Assembly (NCBI GenBank): GCA_001899715.1
Contig: MKWI01000013.1
Span: 80,600 to 144,599 of the forward strand
Source of the DNA: Sphingobium sp. 66-54
GTDB taxonomy: Bacteria; Pseudomonadota; Alphaproteobacteria; Sphingomonadales; Sphingomonadaceae
Direction: 5' to 3'
DNA length: 64,000 nucleotides
The translations under genes and the position numbers were made by a program. The notes under the pieces are model-generated. The model had not been told where the DNA came from. It saw nothing but the letters and a program-made list of their open reading frames with translations, and did not search any database. Positions 54,002-63,022 of the stretch are shown one piece after another. The first letter of the stretch is position 1. Each line of letters starts with the position of its first letter.

Positions 54002-55426
54002 TCAGTGCATGGCCTGGTCGCCCAGCCGACCAAGCGTCTCCTCCCGTCCAAGGTGATAAAGCACGTCGAATATCCCGGGTGATGTGGTTCGTCCGGTCAA
54101 CGCGGCGCGCAGTGGCTGTGCCACCTTGCCGAGACCCAGCCCGGCATCCTCGGCCACGGCCCTGACCGCGGCTTCGATCGTTTCGAGCGACCACTCAGGA
54201 GCCGCGCGCAAGCGATCTGCCACGGCTCCCAACAGGGTCCGCGCGGCATCGTCTAGCAACTTTGCGGCGGCTTCGTCGACAGGAATCGGCCGCGCCGCAA
54301 AAAGGAAGGCGGCGCCGTCGGCCAGCTCGATGACGGTTTTGGCGCGCGGCTTGAGCGCCGGCATGATGGCGGTCAGCCGGGCGAGGCGCCGGTCGGCTGC
54401 ATCGCCCTCCAGCGGCGGCATGCGCCCGGCGACCAGCGCCGCGAGCCGCGCGTCGTCCGCCTCGCGGATATAGTGGCCGTTCAGATTTTCCAGCTTCTTG
54501 AGGTCGAAGCGCGAGGGCGAGCGGCCGACACCGGCGAGATCGAACCATTCGATCGCCTGCTCGCGGCTGATGATCTCATCGTCGCCATGGCCCCAGCCGA
54601 GCCGCAGCAGATAATTGCTCACCGCCTCGGGCAGCATGCCCATCTCGTCGCGATAGGCATCCACGCCCAGCGCACCATGACGCTTGGAAAGCTTGGCCCC
54701 GTCCGGTCCGTGGATCAGCGGGACATGGGCATAGACCGGCTCGGCCCAACCCATGGCGCGGATGATGCCGAGCTGGCGGAAGGCGTTGTTGAGATGGTCG
54801 TCGCCGCGAATGACGTGGGTGACGCCCATGTCGTGATCGTCGACCACAACGGCGAGCATATAGGTGGGCGTGCCGTCCGAGCGGAGCAGCACCATGTCGT
54901 CCAGCTCCGCATTCTGCACGACGACGCGGCCCTGCACGGCATCCTCGATCACCGTCTCGCCCTCGCGCATCGCCTTGAGGCGGACGACGAAGGGCTTGTC
55001 GCCGCCCTCGGCGGGGTCGCGGTCGCGCCAGCGGCCATCGTAGCGCATCGGCTGCCTGGCCGCGCGCTGCTGCTCGCGCAGCTCGGTCAGCTCCTCGGGC
55101 GTGGCGAAGCATTTATAGGCGTGGCCGGTGGCGAGCAGCGCATGCGCCACCTCGGCATGGCGGGCGGCGCGGGCGAACTGGAACACGGGTGATTCGTCCC
55201 CGGCCAGACCCAGCCAGCTCAGCCCGTCGAAGATCGCCGCAATCGCCGGCTCGGTCGAGCGGGCGCGGTCCGTATCCTCGATGCGGAGCAGGAACTTGCC
55301 GCCATGATGGCGCGCAAACAGATAGTTGAACAGCGCGGTGCGGGCGCCGCCGATGTGCAGATAGCCGGTCGGGGAGGGGGCGAAGCGCGTGACGACCGCG
55401 TTGGTTTGTTTCAGTCCGTCCGCCAC
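54002..55426 (-). CDS. gltX: glutamate-tRNA ligase
   Basis: A 474-residue class I aminoacyl-tRNA synthetase. [20 protein letters not shown] has the HIGH-type motif, and KLSKRHGA is the KMSKS-type motif; both standard. The start is GTG preceded by GAGG at seven bases. Alphaproteobacteria often carry two GltX copies; which one this is cannot be told. Confidence 0.97.
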   Translation of the reverse strand: MADGLKQTNAVVTRFAPSPTGYLHIGGARTALFNYLFARHHGGKFLLRIEDTDRARSTEPAIAAIFDGLSWLGLAGDESPVFQFARAARHAEVAHALLATGHAYKCFATPEELTELREQQRAARQPMRYDGRWRDRDPAEGGDKPFVVRLKAMREGETVIEDAVQGRVVVQNAELDDMVLLRSDGTPTYMLAVVVDDHDMGVTHVIRGDDHLNNAFRQLGIIRAMGWAEPVYAHVPLIHGPDGAKLSKRHGALGVDAYRDEMGMLPEAVSNYLLRLGWGHGDDEIISREQAIEWFDLAGVGRSPSRFDLKKLENLNGHYIREADDARLAALVAGRMPPLEGDAADRRLARLTAIMPALKPRAKTVIELADGAAFLFAARPIPVDEAAAKLLDDAARTLLGAVADRLRAAPEWSLETIEAAVRAVAEDAGLGLGKVAQPLRAALTGRTTSPGIFDVLYHLGREETLGRLGDQAMH

Positions 55427-55470
55427 GCTATGCCTCTTGCTCCCTTATGAGACGGGGCTGCCCCCCTTTG

Positions 55471-56478
55471 ATGCTGAACGCCCCTAGCACGGCTTTTTCG
55501 CTCCGACAAATAGCGTTGTTGCGGCGCAGCAACCGCCTTGCGCGCTGGCGCGAACGGATCGAGGCGGGGCTGGAGAGCGAGCGGGCGCAGGGTCCGCTTT
55601 GGGCGCCCGTGGCGCTGGGCGCCGGCATCTGCGCCTGGTTCGCGCTGCCGACGCCGGTGGGGTGGATCGCCTGGGTGCTCGGCTGTCTCGGATTGGGACT
55701 TGGGCTTGGCGTGCTGGCGCGGGGCGGGCGGCTGGCGCACATGCTGGCGATCGGCGCGGTGCTGGCGGCGGCCGGTTGCCTGCTGGTGTGGGGCAAGGCG
55801 CTGCTGGTCGGCGCGCCGCCGCTCGCGCGCCCGGCCGTGGTGACGATCGATGCGCGGGTGAGTGCCGTCGATCCGCTGGCGGCGCGCGGCCTGGTGCGAC
55901 TCGACCTTGCGCCGGTTGCGCGGCCGGACCTGCCCGTGCGCGTGCGGGTGAACGCCGAACCCGAGCAGGTGCCCGCCGGCCTTGCCGCCGGAGACAGCAT
56001 CGCCGTGCGGGCGCGGCTGATGCCGCCGGCGCCGGCCGCGCTGCCGGGCGGTTACGACTTCGCCCGCAGCGCTTATTTCGATGGCATTGGAGCGACGGGG
56101 CGGGCGCTGGGCACGGTCGAGCGGACGGGCGGGACGGCGAATGGGCCGGGCCTGTCGGGGCTGCGCCAACGCCTTGGCGCGCACGTCGCGGCACGGCTGC
56201 CGGGGCCGGAGGGCGGGATTGCAGTCGCCTTCGCCACCGGCGATCAGGGGCGGATCGGCGCGGCCGATGCGGAGGCGATGCGGCGCAGCGGGCTTGCCCA
56301 TCTGCTCTCGATCAGTGGACTGCACGTCTCCGCGCTGATCGGCGGCGTCATCTTCCTCGTCTACCGGCTGCTGGCGCTCTCGCCGGCCTTGGCGCTGCGC
56401 TGGCCGATCCTGCTGATCGCTGCCTGTACCGGGGCCGCCACTGGGATCGGCTACACGCTGCTCACCCGTGCGTTATAG
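55471..56478 (+). pseudogene. comEC: comEC/rec2 DNA-uptake channel gene, 5' part only, interrupted
   Basis: About 335 residues of a protein normally 700 or more. Present are the N-terminal helices, the DUF4131-like periplasmic domain, and the start of the competence domain with the hallmark LAHLLSISGLHVSALIGG and GIGYTLLT. In intact ComEC the last motif continues GA(Q/E)VPT; here it reads TLLTRAL then stop at 56478, and the DNA changes to lower-GC phage sequence. The start may also be 55447; neither has a good ribosome site. The gene is divergent from gltX. The 3' half should lie beyond the prophage. Confidence 0.8.
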
Positions 56479-56514
56479 GAGTCAACACCAGAGTTTTTCG
56501 CAGTCTTCTGCGAT

Positions 56515-56874
56515 TTATCCCCGCAATCGGCGCACCAGCCTTTTCCACTGATCCTCGCTCTCGGGGAAGAACTTGGGGCTATTGGGTAGCTCTCGGCTCG
56601 GCCTGAGCCTGCCCGGTCGGCGTCGGCATTTCACGCAATAGAGATGCCTCGCCACAACCTCGATGGCATCATTCCAGCAATGGACCCTGAACCATGTCGC
56701 CAGCTTGTCGGCATCCAAGGTCGAGGATCGGTTACAGTGAAAGCAATCAGCCGCGATGTTCGCTTCGTGCTTGGTGAAGTCGCTGAGCCTTCGCCATCGG
56801 ATATTGTGCCCCACGTCACAGCGGGAGAGCCAGCTGATTAGGATCGGGGCGGGGTTGAGGATCAAGGCGCTCAA
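56515..56874 (-). CDS. small cysteine-rich, probably zinc-binding protein
   Basis: A protein of up to 119 residues with CFHC and YCVKC pairs, an upstream SRCDVGH, and LDADKLATWFRVHCWN. The pattern suggests a zinc-ribbon domain of a type common as short hypothetical genes in sphingomonads. It overlaps the end of the next upstream gene by 59 bases, so the true start may be later, though no in-frame ATG offers one. It is the gene nearest the comEC junction. Function unknown; DNA or RNA binding possible. Confidence 0.6.
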   Translation of the reverse strand: MSALILNPAPILISWLSRCDVGHNIRWRRLSDFTKHEANIAADCFHCNRSSTLDADKLATWFRVHCWNDAIEVVARHLYCVKCRRRPGRLRPSRELPNSPKFFPESEDQWKRLVRRLRG

Positions 56875-57004
56875 CGATGGTCCGTGCCAGCCGGTCAGCC
56901 GCTCTGGCTTTGGACGAGAGGTCAGCGGTTAGCAGGTCGGCAATCGTGCTGACGCTCGTGTTGGTGAGAACGCTGGCTAGGGCTTGAGGGTCGATTCGTT
57001 CCAT
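56816..57004 (-). CDS. DUF6771-like small protein
   Basis: A 62-residue protein, MERIDPQALASVLTNTSVST through ADRLARTIVERLDPQP to a C-terminal LALPL. The opening MERID and the (A/D)RLARTIVERL helix resemble DUF6771, small alpha-helical proteins of sphingomonads and their phages. An in-frame start 31 codons earlier would overlap the adhesin gene and is less likely. Function unknown. Confidence 0.6.
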   Translation of the reverse strand: MERIDPQALASVLTNTSVSTIADLLTADLSSKARAADRLARTIVERLDPQPRPDPNQLALPL

Positions 57005-57050
57005 GGGGTCATATGAGAACGAATCAGGAACAAAGGCAAGACGGTTGCGA

Positions 57051-59507
57051 TCAGATGAGCGGCTGGCGTCGTGGCCTTGCGGGTTGTTCGCCACCAACCA
57101 CTAGCACCTTGATGAGTTGGCTGGTCGTATTTCCCCCTAGGTCCATTGCCGTAACCTCAACTTCAAAGAGGTTGTTACCGTCGGCATCGGCCGGGCTGGC
57201 ATTGTTCTGAGAGCCATCACCGATCCAGCGCAGAGTGGAGCCATCAATCTCGAACTGAGATTGGTCAGCGCCGCCGGTGATTGACCAGCTGACTGTTTCA
57301 TCAGCCATCAGCGGGAAGGCGAGCTTACTGCCCGATTGAACGCTACCTGAGGCTTCGCTGGTAATCGTTGGAGGGGTTACGTCTGGCACAAAGTAGGTGA
57401 AACGGATTTGGCCATCGCCGCCATTCCTAGTGGTCGTAGTGCCGCTCGGTCCACCTGCGTTATAACCACCACCACCAGCACCACCACCCGGTGAACCACC
57501 TTTAGCGCCATTGTCGCCATAAGTGTTGGCGCCATCACCACCGTTGCCGCCTTTACCGCCGTCTGGTTCACCACCAGCGCCACCTCGGCCACCGTCAGAA
57601 AAGCCAGAGATACCACTAGGACTTCCTCCCGTTTCACCATCGGAACCGTCCCCAGCGGAACCAGCCCCACCACCACCGCCGCCACCGCCGCCCTTATTTG
57701 TGCCGCTACCGCCATTGCCACCACGGTAAGCCACGTAACCAGATGCTCCCGATGGAACAGATGCCGTCGCACCATCACCATCGACGCCGCGTTGGCCGCC
57801 ATTCGCCACGTAAGCACCACTGCCTACGGTCAAACTCGCATTGTTGAAATTGAACGCAGAGGCCTCCCCGTCATCGTCCGCCACGCCCGCACCGACAGTC
57901 CAATAGATCGTGTCGCCACCTGATGCGCTGTAACTCTGTCTGACGTAGGCACCACCGCCACCACCGGGATTTGCTGCTGTAGCTGACCTAGCGCCGCCAC
58001 CAGCGCCCCATGCTTCAACAGTGACCGAGACTGTCCCTTCTGGGAATGTGAAGCTGTCAGCGCCTTTCGTTGTAACAGTCACCACCATTTCTGCCTCATA
58101 GAGATCGCGAACGGTGACGCTGATTGTCTGCTCGGCATAGTTTGCGCGTGGGCTTGCTGTGTCAGTCGCCCTCACGGTCACAACGTAGATGTTGTCCGCG
58201 TCACTATCAGTGGGATTTTCAAAGTCCTTGGACCCGTCGCCCGCCCAACGAAGCGTTGAGCCGTTGACCTCGAATTGGCTAGCATCAGTACCACCGACGA
58301 TTGACCAGTCTACCGCCTCGTTGGCCGTCAGGGTAAAGCTCAGCGGGGCCGCCTCATTTGCGGTGTAATGAGCCGCATTGGTGATCGTCGGGATCGTTTC
58401 ATCGGTTTGGTCAACAACCGTGATGGTGATGGCCTGTTCAGCGCTATCGTTGTTCTGCGAGGCTCTGACGATCACCTGATATTGGTTATCCGCGTTGGCA
58501 TCGGTCGGGTTCTCAAAATCCTTGGTGCCGTTGGACTTCCAACGGAGGGTGCTGCCCGAGATGTCAAACTGCGCCGCATCATCCCCGCCGACGATAGCCC
58601 ATGCCACGGAACCAGCTGCGACGGTGAGCGGCTTCGCGAGCGTAGCGTTTTCCCAAACGGTATCGCTGGCGCTGCTCGTGATGGCGGGCGTGTAATCAGT
58701 GACGGTGACGGTCATGGCTTGATCGGCGTAATTGCCGCCGCTGTCAGTCGCCCTGACTTCTACCTCATAGACATTGTTGGCATCGGCGTCCTGGGGTGTC
58801 TCAAAATCCATCATGCCGTTGCTGGCGAAGCGCAGGGTAGACCCCAACAATTCAAACAGGTCAGCATCAGGACCACCAACAATGGTGTAATCGACCGCAG
58901 AAGCGTCAGTTGCCTCAAGCGTGAACGAGAGGCGGCTGTTCTCCTGAACCGTTGTGGTGGCAGGGCTGGTCCAGACGGGTGGTTCCTCGTCCGCGTGATA
59001 GTGGACGCGCATCGCGATATAATCGAGCGATACGGTTGTGGACCCGTTGACCGTTCCGGCCGCAAAGCTGAGGCCGAACCCGCTGCTACAAACAAGCTCT
59101 TGGGTCAGTTCTGCGCCCCATGTGTCAGTGGGGCTACCATAGGTCGTGGTCGTGTCAGCGGTGGGATAGTTGCCCGCCTGAGCTTGGTTCGCGCCAAGGT
59201 CAGAGCCGTTCCAAAGCTGAACCGTCTGATCGGGACAAGTGCGGTTCGCCGTGCTTTGCTTCTTCTCAATCTGAACCTCGATGCCATCAATCGCATAGCC
59301 CACGGGAATGTCGCTGGCCGTGAATCCCATGTTGGACATTCGCAGCAAGTAGGTAGAACCGCCGCTTTTTGAGGGGGCGGAAGTCGCGTAGGTATCGTCG
59401 CTGGCGCTCAGGGTTGCGTTGGTCGCATTTGTCCAGTTTGCCGAGCCGAAGCCGCCGGGGTTAACAGTGGCAAAGGTGCTTCCGGTCTTCCATTCAGTCG
59501 TCGCCAT
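57051..59507 (-). CDS. phage tail adhesin with cadherin-like repeats and a glycine-rich domain
   Basis: An 818-residue tail-tip or fibre protein. Residues 1-172 form a beta-rich N-terminal domain. Three cadherin-like repeats of about 95 residues follow (about 176-270, 272-366, 368-466), each with a SIVGG.DA..F...GSTLRW..(N/D)G..DFE.P.DAD..N.Y.V.VRA core. About 470-705 is a glycine-rich domain (AWGAGGG..., then GGGGGGG tracts), and a fourth repeat closes at about 712-805. Glycine-rich phage tips of this kind fold as polyglycine-helix sandwiches that bind hosts; receptor binding is inferred. Confidence 0.8.
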   Translation of the reverse strand: MATTEWKTGSTFATVNPGGFGSANWTNATNATLSASDDTYATSAPSKSGGSTYLLRMSNMGFTASDIPVGYAIDGIEVQIEKKQSTANRTCPDQTVQLWNGSDLGANQAQAGNYPTADTTTTYGSPTDTWGAELTQELVCSSGFGLSFAAGTVNGSTTVSLDYIAMRVHYHADEEPPVWTSPATTTVQENSRLSFTLEATDASAVDYTIVGGPDADLFELLGSTLRFASNGMMDFETPQDADANNVYEVEVRATDSGGNYADQAMTVTVTDYTPAITSSASDTVWENATLAKPLTVAAGSVAWAIVGGDDAAQFDISGSTLRWKSNGTKDFENPTDANADNQYQVIVRASQNNDSAEQAITITVVDQTDETIPTITNAAHYTANEAAPLSFTLTANEAVDWSIVGGTDASQFEVNGSTLRWAGDGSKDFENPTDSDADNIYVVTVRATDTASPRANYAEQTISVTVRDLYEAEMVVTVTTKGADSFTFPEGTVSVTVEAWGAGGGARSATAANPGGGGGAYVRQSYSASGGDTIYWTVGAGVADDDGEASAFNFNNASLTVGSGAYVANGGQRGVDGDGATASVPSGASGYVAYRGGNGGSGTNKGGGGGGGGGAGSAGDGSDGETGGSPSGISGFSDGGRGGAGGEPDGGKGGNGGDGANTYGDNGAKGGSPGGGAGGGGYNAGGPSGTTTTRNGGDGQIRFTYFVPDVTPPTITSEASGSVQSGSKLAFPLMADETVSWSITGGADQSQFEIDGSTLRWIGDGSQNNASPADADGNNLFEVEVTAMDLGGNTTSQLIKVLVVGGEQPARPRRQPLI

Positions 59508-59916
59508 TCTCTCGTGCCCTCGTCACTATACCCGAGGCGAGTTGGCGGGCGATGTTGGGCAGGTCTTCCGCTGTCCAACGCGAAGTCACCATTTGAATCT
59601 CTGTCTCGTTTAGGTCGTTGAAATAGATGTCCACATGAGCAGCCATGCGGGGGTTATCGCGGGTGATTAGATCGGTGAGCATCACGCGGAAGTTCACCGC
59701 GATCATTGCCCGCATCTCGGTCCTCACCCAGAACCAGAATTCATTGCCGAGTGGGCCGCAACGATCGACCGCGTAAAGCGCGGCTTCCTCAAGCGTCAGC
59801 CCGTCCGCAATACAGCCGTCCAGATAATCGAACGCTTCCTGACAGGCGCTGGCGGTCACGCTCAGGGCGCGAAATTCCGTTAGGCCATCATGCGTGTAAA
59901 GTGCTTCCGGCGTCAT
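59494..59916 (-). CDS. phage hypothetical protein in the tail operon
   Basis: A 140-residue, mostly helical protein (MTPEALYTHDGLTEFRALS; YLDGCIADGLTLEEAALYAV). Its ATG overlaps the stop of the fibre gene upstream (ATGA) and its end overlaps the adhesin start by 14 bases, so it is clearly part of the operon. Position between two large tail proteins suggests a chaperone or assembly factor for the fibre, but no family was recognised. Confidence 0.65.
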   Translation of the reverse strand: MTPEALYTHDGLTEFRALSVTASACQEAFDYLDGCIADGLTLEEAALYAVDRCGPLGNEFWFWVRTEMRAMIAVNFRVMLTDLITRDNPRMAAHVDIYFNDLNETEIQMVTSRWTAEDLPNIARQLASGIVTRARENGDD

Positions 59917-61736
59917 GGTCGCAGCACCACCACAATACCCGAAAGGGTCGCATCTGGCGTGGCTGGGCAAACGAGGGTGAGAAGATCACCGGCAATGATC
60001 CAGCCATTGGTAATTGAGATGCTGCCCACCGTGGCCGATGCCGCAAAGGTCACAGTGCCAAGCGTCGCTTCGCCGTTCATGATCGTGAAAACGGTTGTGC
60101 TCGTTGCCGCGACTGCCGCTTTCGCCATCGAAGAGGATGCGGTTGCGGTGAATGTCGCACCAGAAGTGAATGGGATAGGATTGGTGTTGTCGTCGGGACG
60201 GGTCGTGCCCTGAACTGATACGCCACAACCAATATCAAGCTGGGCGACAGGCACCTTCCCGTTTGCGCCGATTGTCGCAAAGCCGCCTACCGCGCCCTTC
60301 TGTGCGTAGATGGACGACATGGCCCCGCTGAGGCCCGCTGATGCGTCATCGCGGGCGCTGGTAATCGCGGCTGCGGTCGCAGTGGATACCGGCTTATCTA
60401 GGTCGCTCGTGTTATCTACATTGCCCAGACCTAGATTTGCGGCCGAGAGAGCTGGCATCTGAGATGCTGGCACCTGCCCATTGGCATCCAGCGTTGCGAT
60501 ACCGTTGGCTGCGCCTTTCTGCCCGTCGATGTTCTGCCCAAGCGCGTCGATGTTCGCGTTTACACCTGCGATGAGGCCATCAGTTCGGTTATTGACGTTG
60601 GTAATCTGACCGTTGATCGACGCCATCGCACCACCGAAGGCATCATTGACCAGTGCTTCCGTTGCGGTGCTAACCGGCTTGTTGAGGTCGCTGGTGTTAT
60701 CGACGTTACCCAGACCTAGGTTCGCGGGTGTGAGGACCAGCTTACCAGTCTCATCGGGAACAAGAGGCGTGGTGCCCGTAACGGGTGTTTCAATCGACCT
60801 GACCAGACCGAAGTCGGCCGGGATAGGGGCAGGAATTGTGATGGCAACCGTATCGGCCTGCCAGTCGATCTCATCGTCGTAGATCGTGATAGCGCCGTCG
60901 TCCTCATCGGACCATGTTTCGATATAGAGGAAGGCAGGGGCGGTTTCGTAGTTAGGTGAGTTCGCGCTGTTGTATTTCAGCACAACCTCCTGAAAGACTA
61001 CGGCTTCCGAAAAGTGGACATAGAAGCCCGAGAAGTTCTTGTTGGACTTCCAGCCGGTAGACATGCTCCCGTCAATCAATCGCTCAGGGCCGTAACCGGC
61101 CTGAGCGTCCCCATCACCGTCATCCATTTCATCGACCGTCAGGGCTGAGTTTGCGTCGCCAGCTAACGCCCTGAATTCAATCTCGGCAAGTTCTAGCGTG
61201 TCCGCCCCACCGAAGCCTACGTAGAATTCTGTAGTGGCCGGCCATTCGGTCCTAAATGCTTTGGTGAAGCCGTTAACAGCCAGTTCGCCAACAAAGGCGG
61301 CATCGACTGAAACCACCGCGCTTGTGTCGGTGCCGTCTTCCTCAAACTGATTGAAGGAGACATTGAACCCCTGATCGAGTCTCAATTCGTGAGCTTGAAC
61401 GGCGGGGCTGCCCCCGTAGCCAACCGCCGTTCCGATCTTGACCAGTAGCGCCTCCGGGTCAGTGGGGTGGATCGCGGTATTGACGTTTTCGGAGGGGGAC
61501 AGGAACATCAACTTCTTGATGCCCGTGTGCTGCTCATGCTCGCTAGAGATGTCGTCGTCCGGTCCCCAATACTGAGATACCGAGAGGGAACCCGCACCAT
61601 CGAGCGCGGTCTGTAGCCCGGTCACATCACTAATCGCGTGATCGTGGACGACATCGGCCTTGCCAGCCGATAGTGCGTTGAACTTCTCGCGGATAGCTAC
61701 CGCAAGGTCATTGATGCGACTTACGAGCGTGGCCAT
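59913..61736 (-). CDS. phage tail fibre protein
   Basis: A 607-residue fibre-like protein. The N-terminal part begins ATLVSRINDLAVAIREKFN, like the neighbouring 178-residue protein, suggesting a shared attachment segment. Two near-identical shaft repeats, LGLGNVDNTSDLNKPVSTAT and LGLGNVDNTSDLDKPVSTAT, are classic tail-fibre elements and are separated by about 100 residues. A discoidin-like region (about 200-270, with GYGPERLIDGSMSTGWKSN) may bind carbohydrate. The C-terminal domain is beta-rich. Confidence 0.82.
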   Translation of the reverse strand: MATLVSRINDLAVAIREKFNALSAGKADVVHDHAISDVTGLQTALDGAGSLSVSQYWGPDDDISSEHEQHTGIKKLMFLSPSENVNTAIHPTDPEALLVKIGTAVGYGGSPAVQAHELRLDQGFNVSFNQFEEDGTDTSAVVSVDAAFVGELAVNGFTKAFRTEWPATTEFYVGFGGADTLELAEIEFRALAGDANSALTVDEMDDGDGDAQAGYGPERLIDGSMSTGWKSNKNFSGFYVHFSEAVVFQEVVLKYNSANSPNYETAPAFLYIETWSDEDDGAITIYDDEIDWQADTVAITIPAPIPADFGLVRSIETPVTGTTPLVPDETGKLVLTPANLGLGNVDNTSDLNKPVSTATEALVNDAFGGAMASINGQITNVNNRTDGLIAGVNANIDALGQNIDGQKGAANGIATLDANGQVPASQMPALSAANLGLGNVDNTSDLDKPVSTATAAAITSARDDASAGLSGAMSSIYAQKGAVGGFATIGANGKVPVAQLDIGCGVSVQGTTRPDDNTNPIPFTSGATFTATASSSMAKAAVAATSTTVFTIMNGEATLGTVTFAASATVGSISITNGWIIAGDLLTLVCPATPDATLSGIVVVLRP

Positions 61737-61739
61737 TCA

Positions 61740-62276
61740 TTACACCAATCCAGCGTTGAAGGTGTCCACGAAGTTGGTGTCAGGGGTGCCAATCTCTGCC
61801 GTGCCAACTGCGCCGATGTTTGTGCGGGCGTTCGTCTGCTGCTGAGTGGTTAGACCCTGAGCCGCCGTATCGGTGCGGACTCGATTGGCGAGGGACGTGG
61901 TAACGGTCGCTGCGAAGTTGCCATCATCGCCAAGGGCAGCGGCCAGTTCGTCCAGCGTGTCGAGGGCTTCCGGTGCGCCATTGGTCACAGCCGCGATAGC
62001 AGTGTTCACAACGTCGATGATCTTGCTGACCGAATAGGTTTCAGTGGAGCTGGTTGGCGAAGCCTCGTCGTTGATGCTGGTGCTTGCGGCCAGCTGGCCC
62101 TCAAGATCGGACAGCCCGCCCTTTAGTTCGTTCAGGGCAGCAACGAGATTCGTCTTTGTGGTCGTGGTCAGCGCGGACAGGTCAGCCGCGTTGCCGTTGA
62201 TAAGCGTCTTGTGCGCCTTGCTTTCGGTTGCGACCCTAGTTGCGAGGTCGCCAATTCGTGTGACTAGTGTAGACAT
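61740..62276 (-). CDS. phage tail fibre/appendage protein (short)
   Basis: A 178-residue protein with STLVTRIGDLATRVATESK at the start, an ALNELKGGLSDLEGQLA coiled-coil, ALDTLDELAAALGDDGNFAATVTTSLANRV and QQQTNARTNIGAV; the last two are common modules of tail-fibre shafts. It sits three bases before the 607-residue fibre gene and shares its N-terminal motif, so the two may co-assemble. Confidence 0.75.
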   Translation of the reverse strand: MSTLVTRIGDLATRVATESKAHKTLINGNAADLSALTTTTKTNLVAALNELKGGLSDLEGQLAASTSINDEASPTSSTETYSVSKIIDVVNTAIAAVTNGAPEALDTLDELAAALGDDGNFAATVTTSLANRVRTDTAAQGLTTQQQTNARTNIGAVGTAEIGTPDTNFVDTFNAGLV

Positions 62277-62288
62277 CTATAGGCCTCC

Positions 62289-62513
62289 TCAGACCAGTTG
62301 ATTTTCAAAGATCAGGGTGAAGTCCGGCAGGTCCATTTCTGAGTTTGGATCGCCGGGAGGCCCGATGGGGCCTTGGTCGCCTTGATCGCCCTTAGGACCG
62401 CGAGGGCCTGAGCTATTGAGGCGCACCACATTCTTGGGCGATGTCGAAACGGTGATTTTCTGGAGCGATCCCCGAAGGGTGATGGCGCTGCGATTAGTCG
62501 TTAGCTGGATCAC
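62289..62513 (-). CDS. small phage protein with collagen-like repeat
   Basis: A 74-residue protein whose centre (GPRGPKGDQGDQGPIGPPGD) is seven Gly-X-Y triplets, so trimeric collagen-like folding is likely. An N-terminal beta segment and a short C-terminal tail flank it. It overlaps the next upstream gene by four bases (ATGA). Such short collagen stretches serve as linkers in tail fibres. Confidence 0.75.
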   Translation of the reverse strand: MIQLTTNRSAITLRGSLQKITVSTSPKNVVRLNSSGPRGPKGDQGDQGPIGPPGDPNSEMDLPDFTLIFENQLV

Positions 62514-62836
62514 GAGATGTAACCCTCCGAGCTAATCTGTGCGCGCCAGAGAACATCAACAGTCCCGTCCTCATGCGTGAGTTCTACCCAGTATTCCTTG
62601 GGCTTGCTGCTCAGGGCTTGGGCATACTCACGCGGGAAGACGAGAAGCCGTCCCTTTGAGTTGTCAGCATTTGCGCTGGGGGTCATGGTCAATTCGGGCA
62701 TGTTGTGGATCTTGAAGGCAAGGTCAGCTTGCCCCAAATCCACGGGTTCGCCCGCATCGTCCAACCAGTCAAAGGGAACGGTTGTATCCTCTGCTCTGTC
62801 GAGGATGATGTTACCAGAATTATCTATCGTCGCCAT
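62510..62836 (-). CDS. phage hypothetical protein, baseplate/appendage-like
   Basis: A 108-residue protein, beta-rich, with DTTVPFDWLDDAGEPVDLGQ and YWVELTHEDGTVDVLWRAQI. The layout resembles the N-terminal domains of upper-baseplate or appendage proteins that phages place ahead of fibre genes, but similarity is weak and no motif is decisive. Coupled to the collagen-like gene by a four-base overlap. Confidence 0.6.
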   Translation of the reverse strand: MATIDNSGNIILDRAEDTTVPFDWLDDAGEPVDLGQADLAFKIHNMPELTMTPSANADNSKGRLLVFPREYAQALSSKPKEYWVELTHEDGTVDVLWRAQISSEGYIS

Positions 62837-62851
62837 ACTGCTATTTACCGA

Positions 62852-63022
62852 TCAAGGCTCATCCCTATGAGCCTCGATGGCACGATCTAGCGCCGCTAGT
62901 GCTTCTTCGATTGCTCTAGCTAATGGATCGAAGGCGTCGTTACTCAATAGGGCAACGACATCGCTTCTCATGATGTCCTGAGCTTCATCGGCTGGGATTG
63001 GGGTGCTGGGTAGTTCTGACAT
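62852..63022 (-). CDS. very small phage protein
   Basis: A 56-residue acidic, helical protein (SELPSTPIPADEAQDIMRSD then ARAIEEALAALDRAIEAHRD). Its ATG overlaps the stop of the preceding gene (ATGA), which supports translation. Function unknown; the C-terminal heptads suggest a coiled-coil. Confidence 0.6.
   Translation of the reverse strand: MSELPSTPIPADEAQDIMRSDVVALLSNDAFDPLARAIEEALAALDRAIEAHRDEP

Noticed and set aside
56460..56520. tRNA gene as phage attachment site
   Set aside because: No cloverleaf is present; the junction lies in comEC codons.
57523..57729. Proline-rich plus-strand frame opposite the adhesin
   Set aside because: It is the antisense of glycine codons (GGN/CCN) in the glycine-rich domain, not an independent gene.
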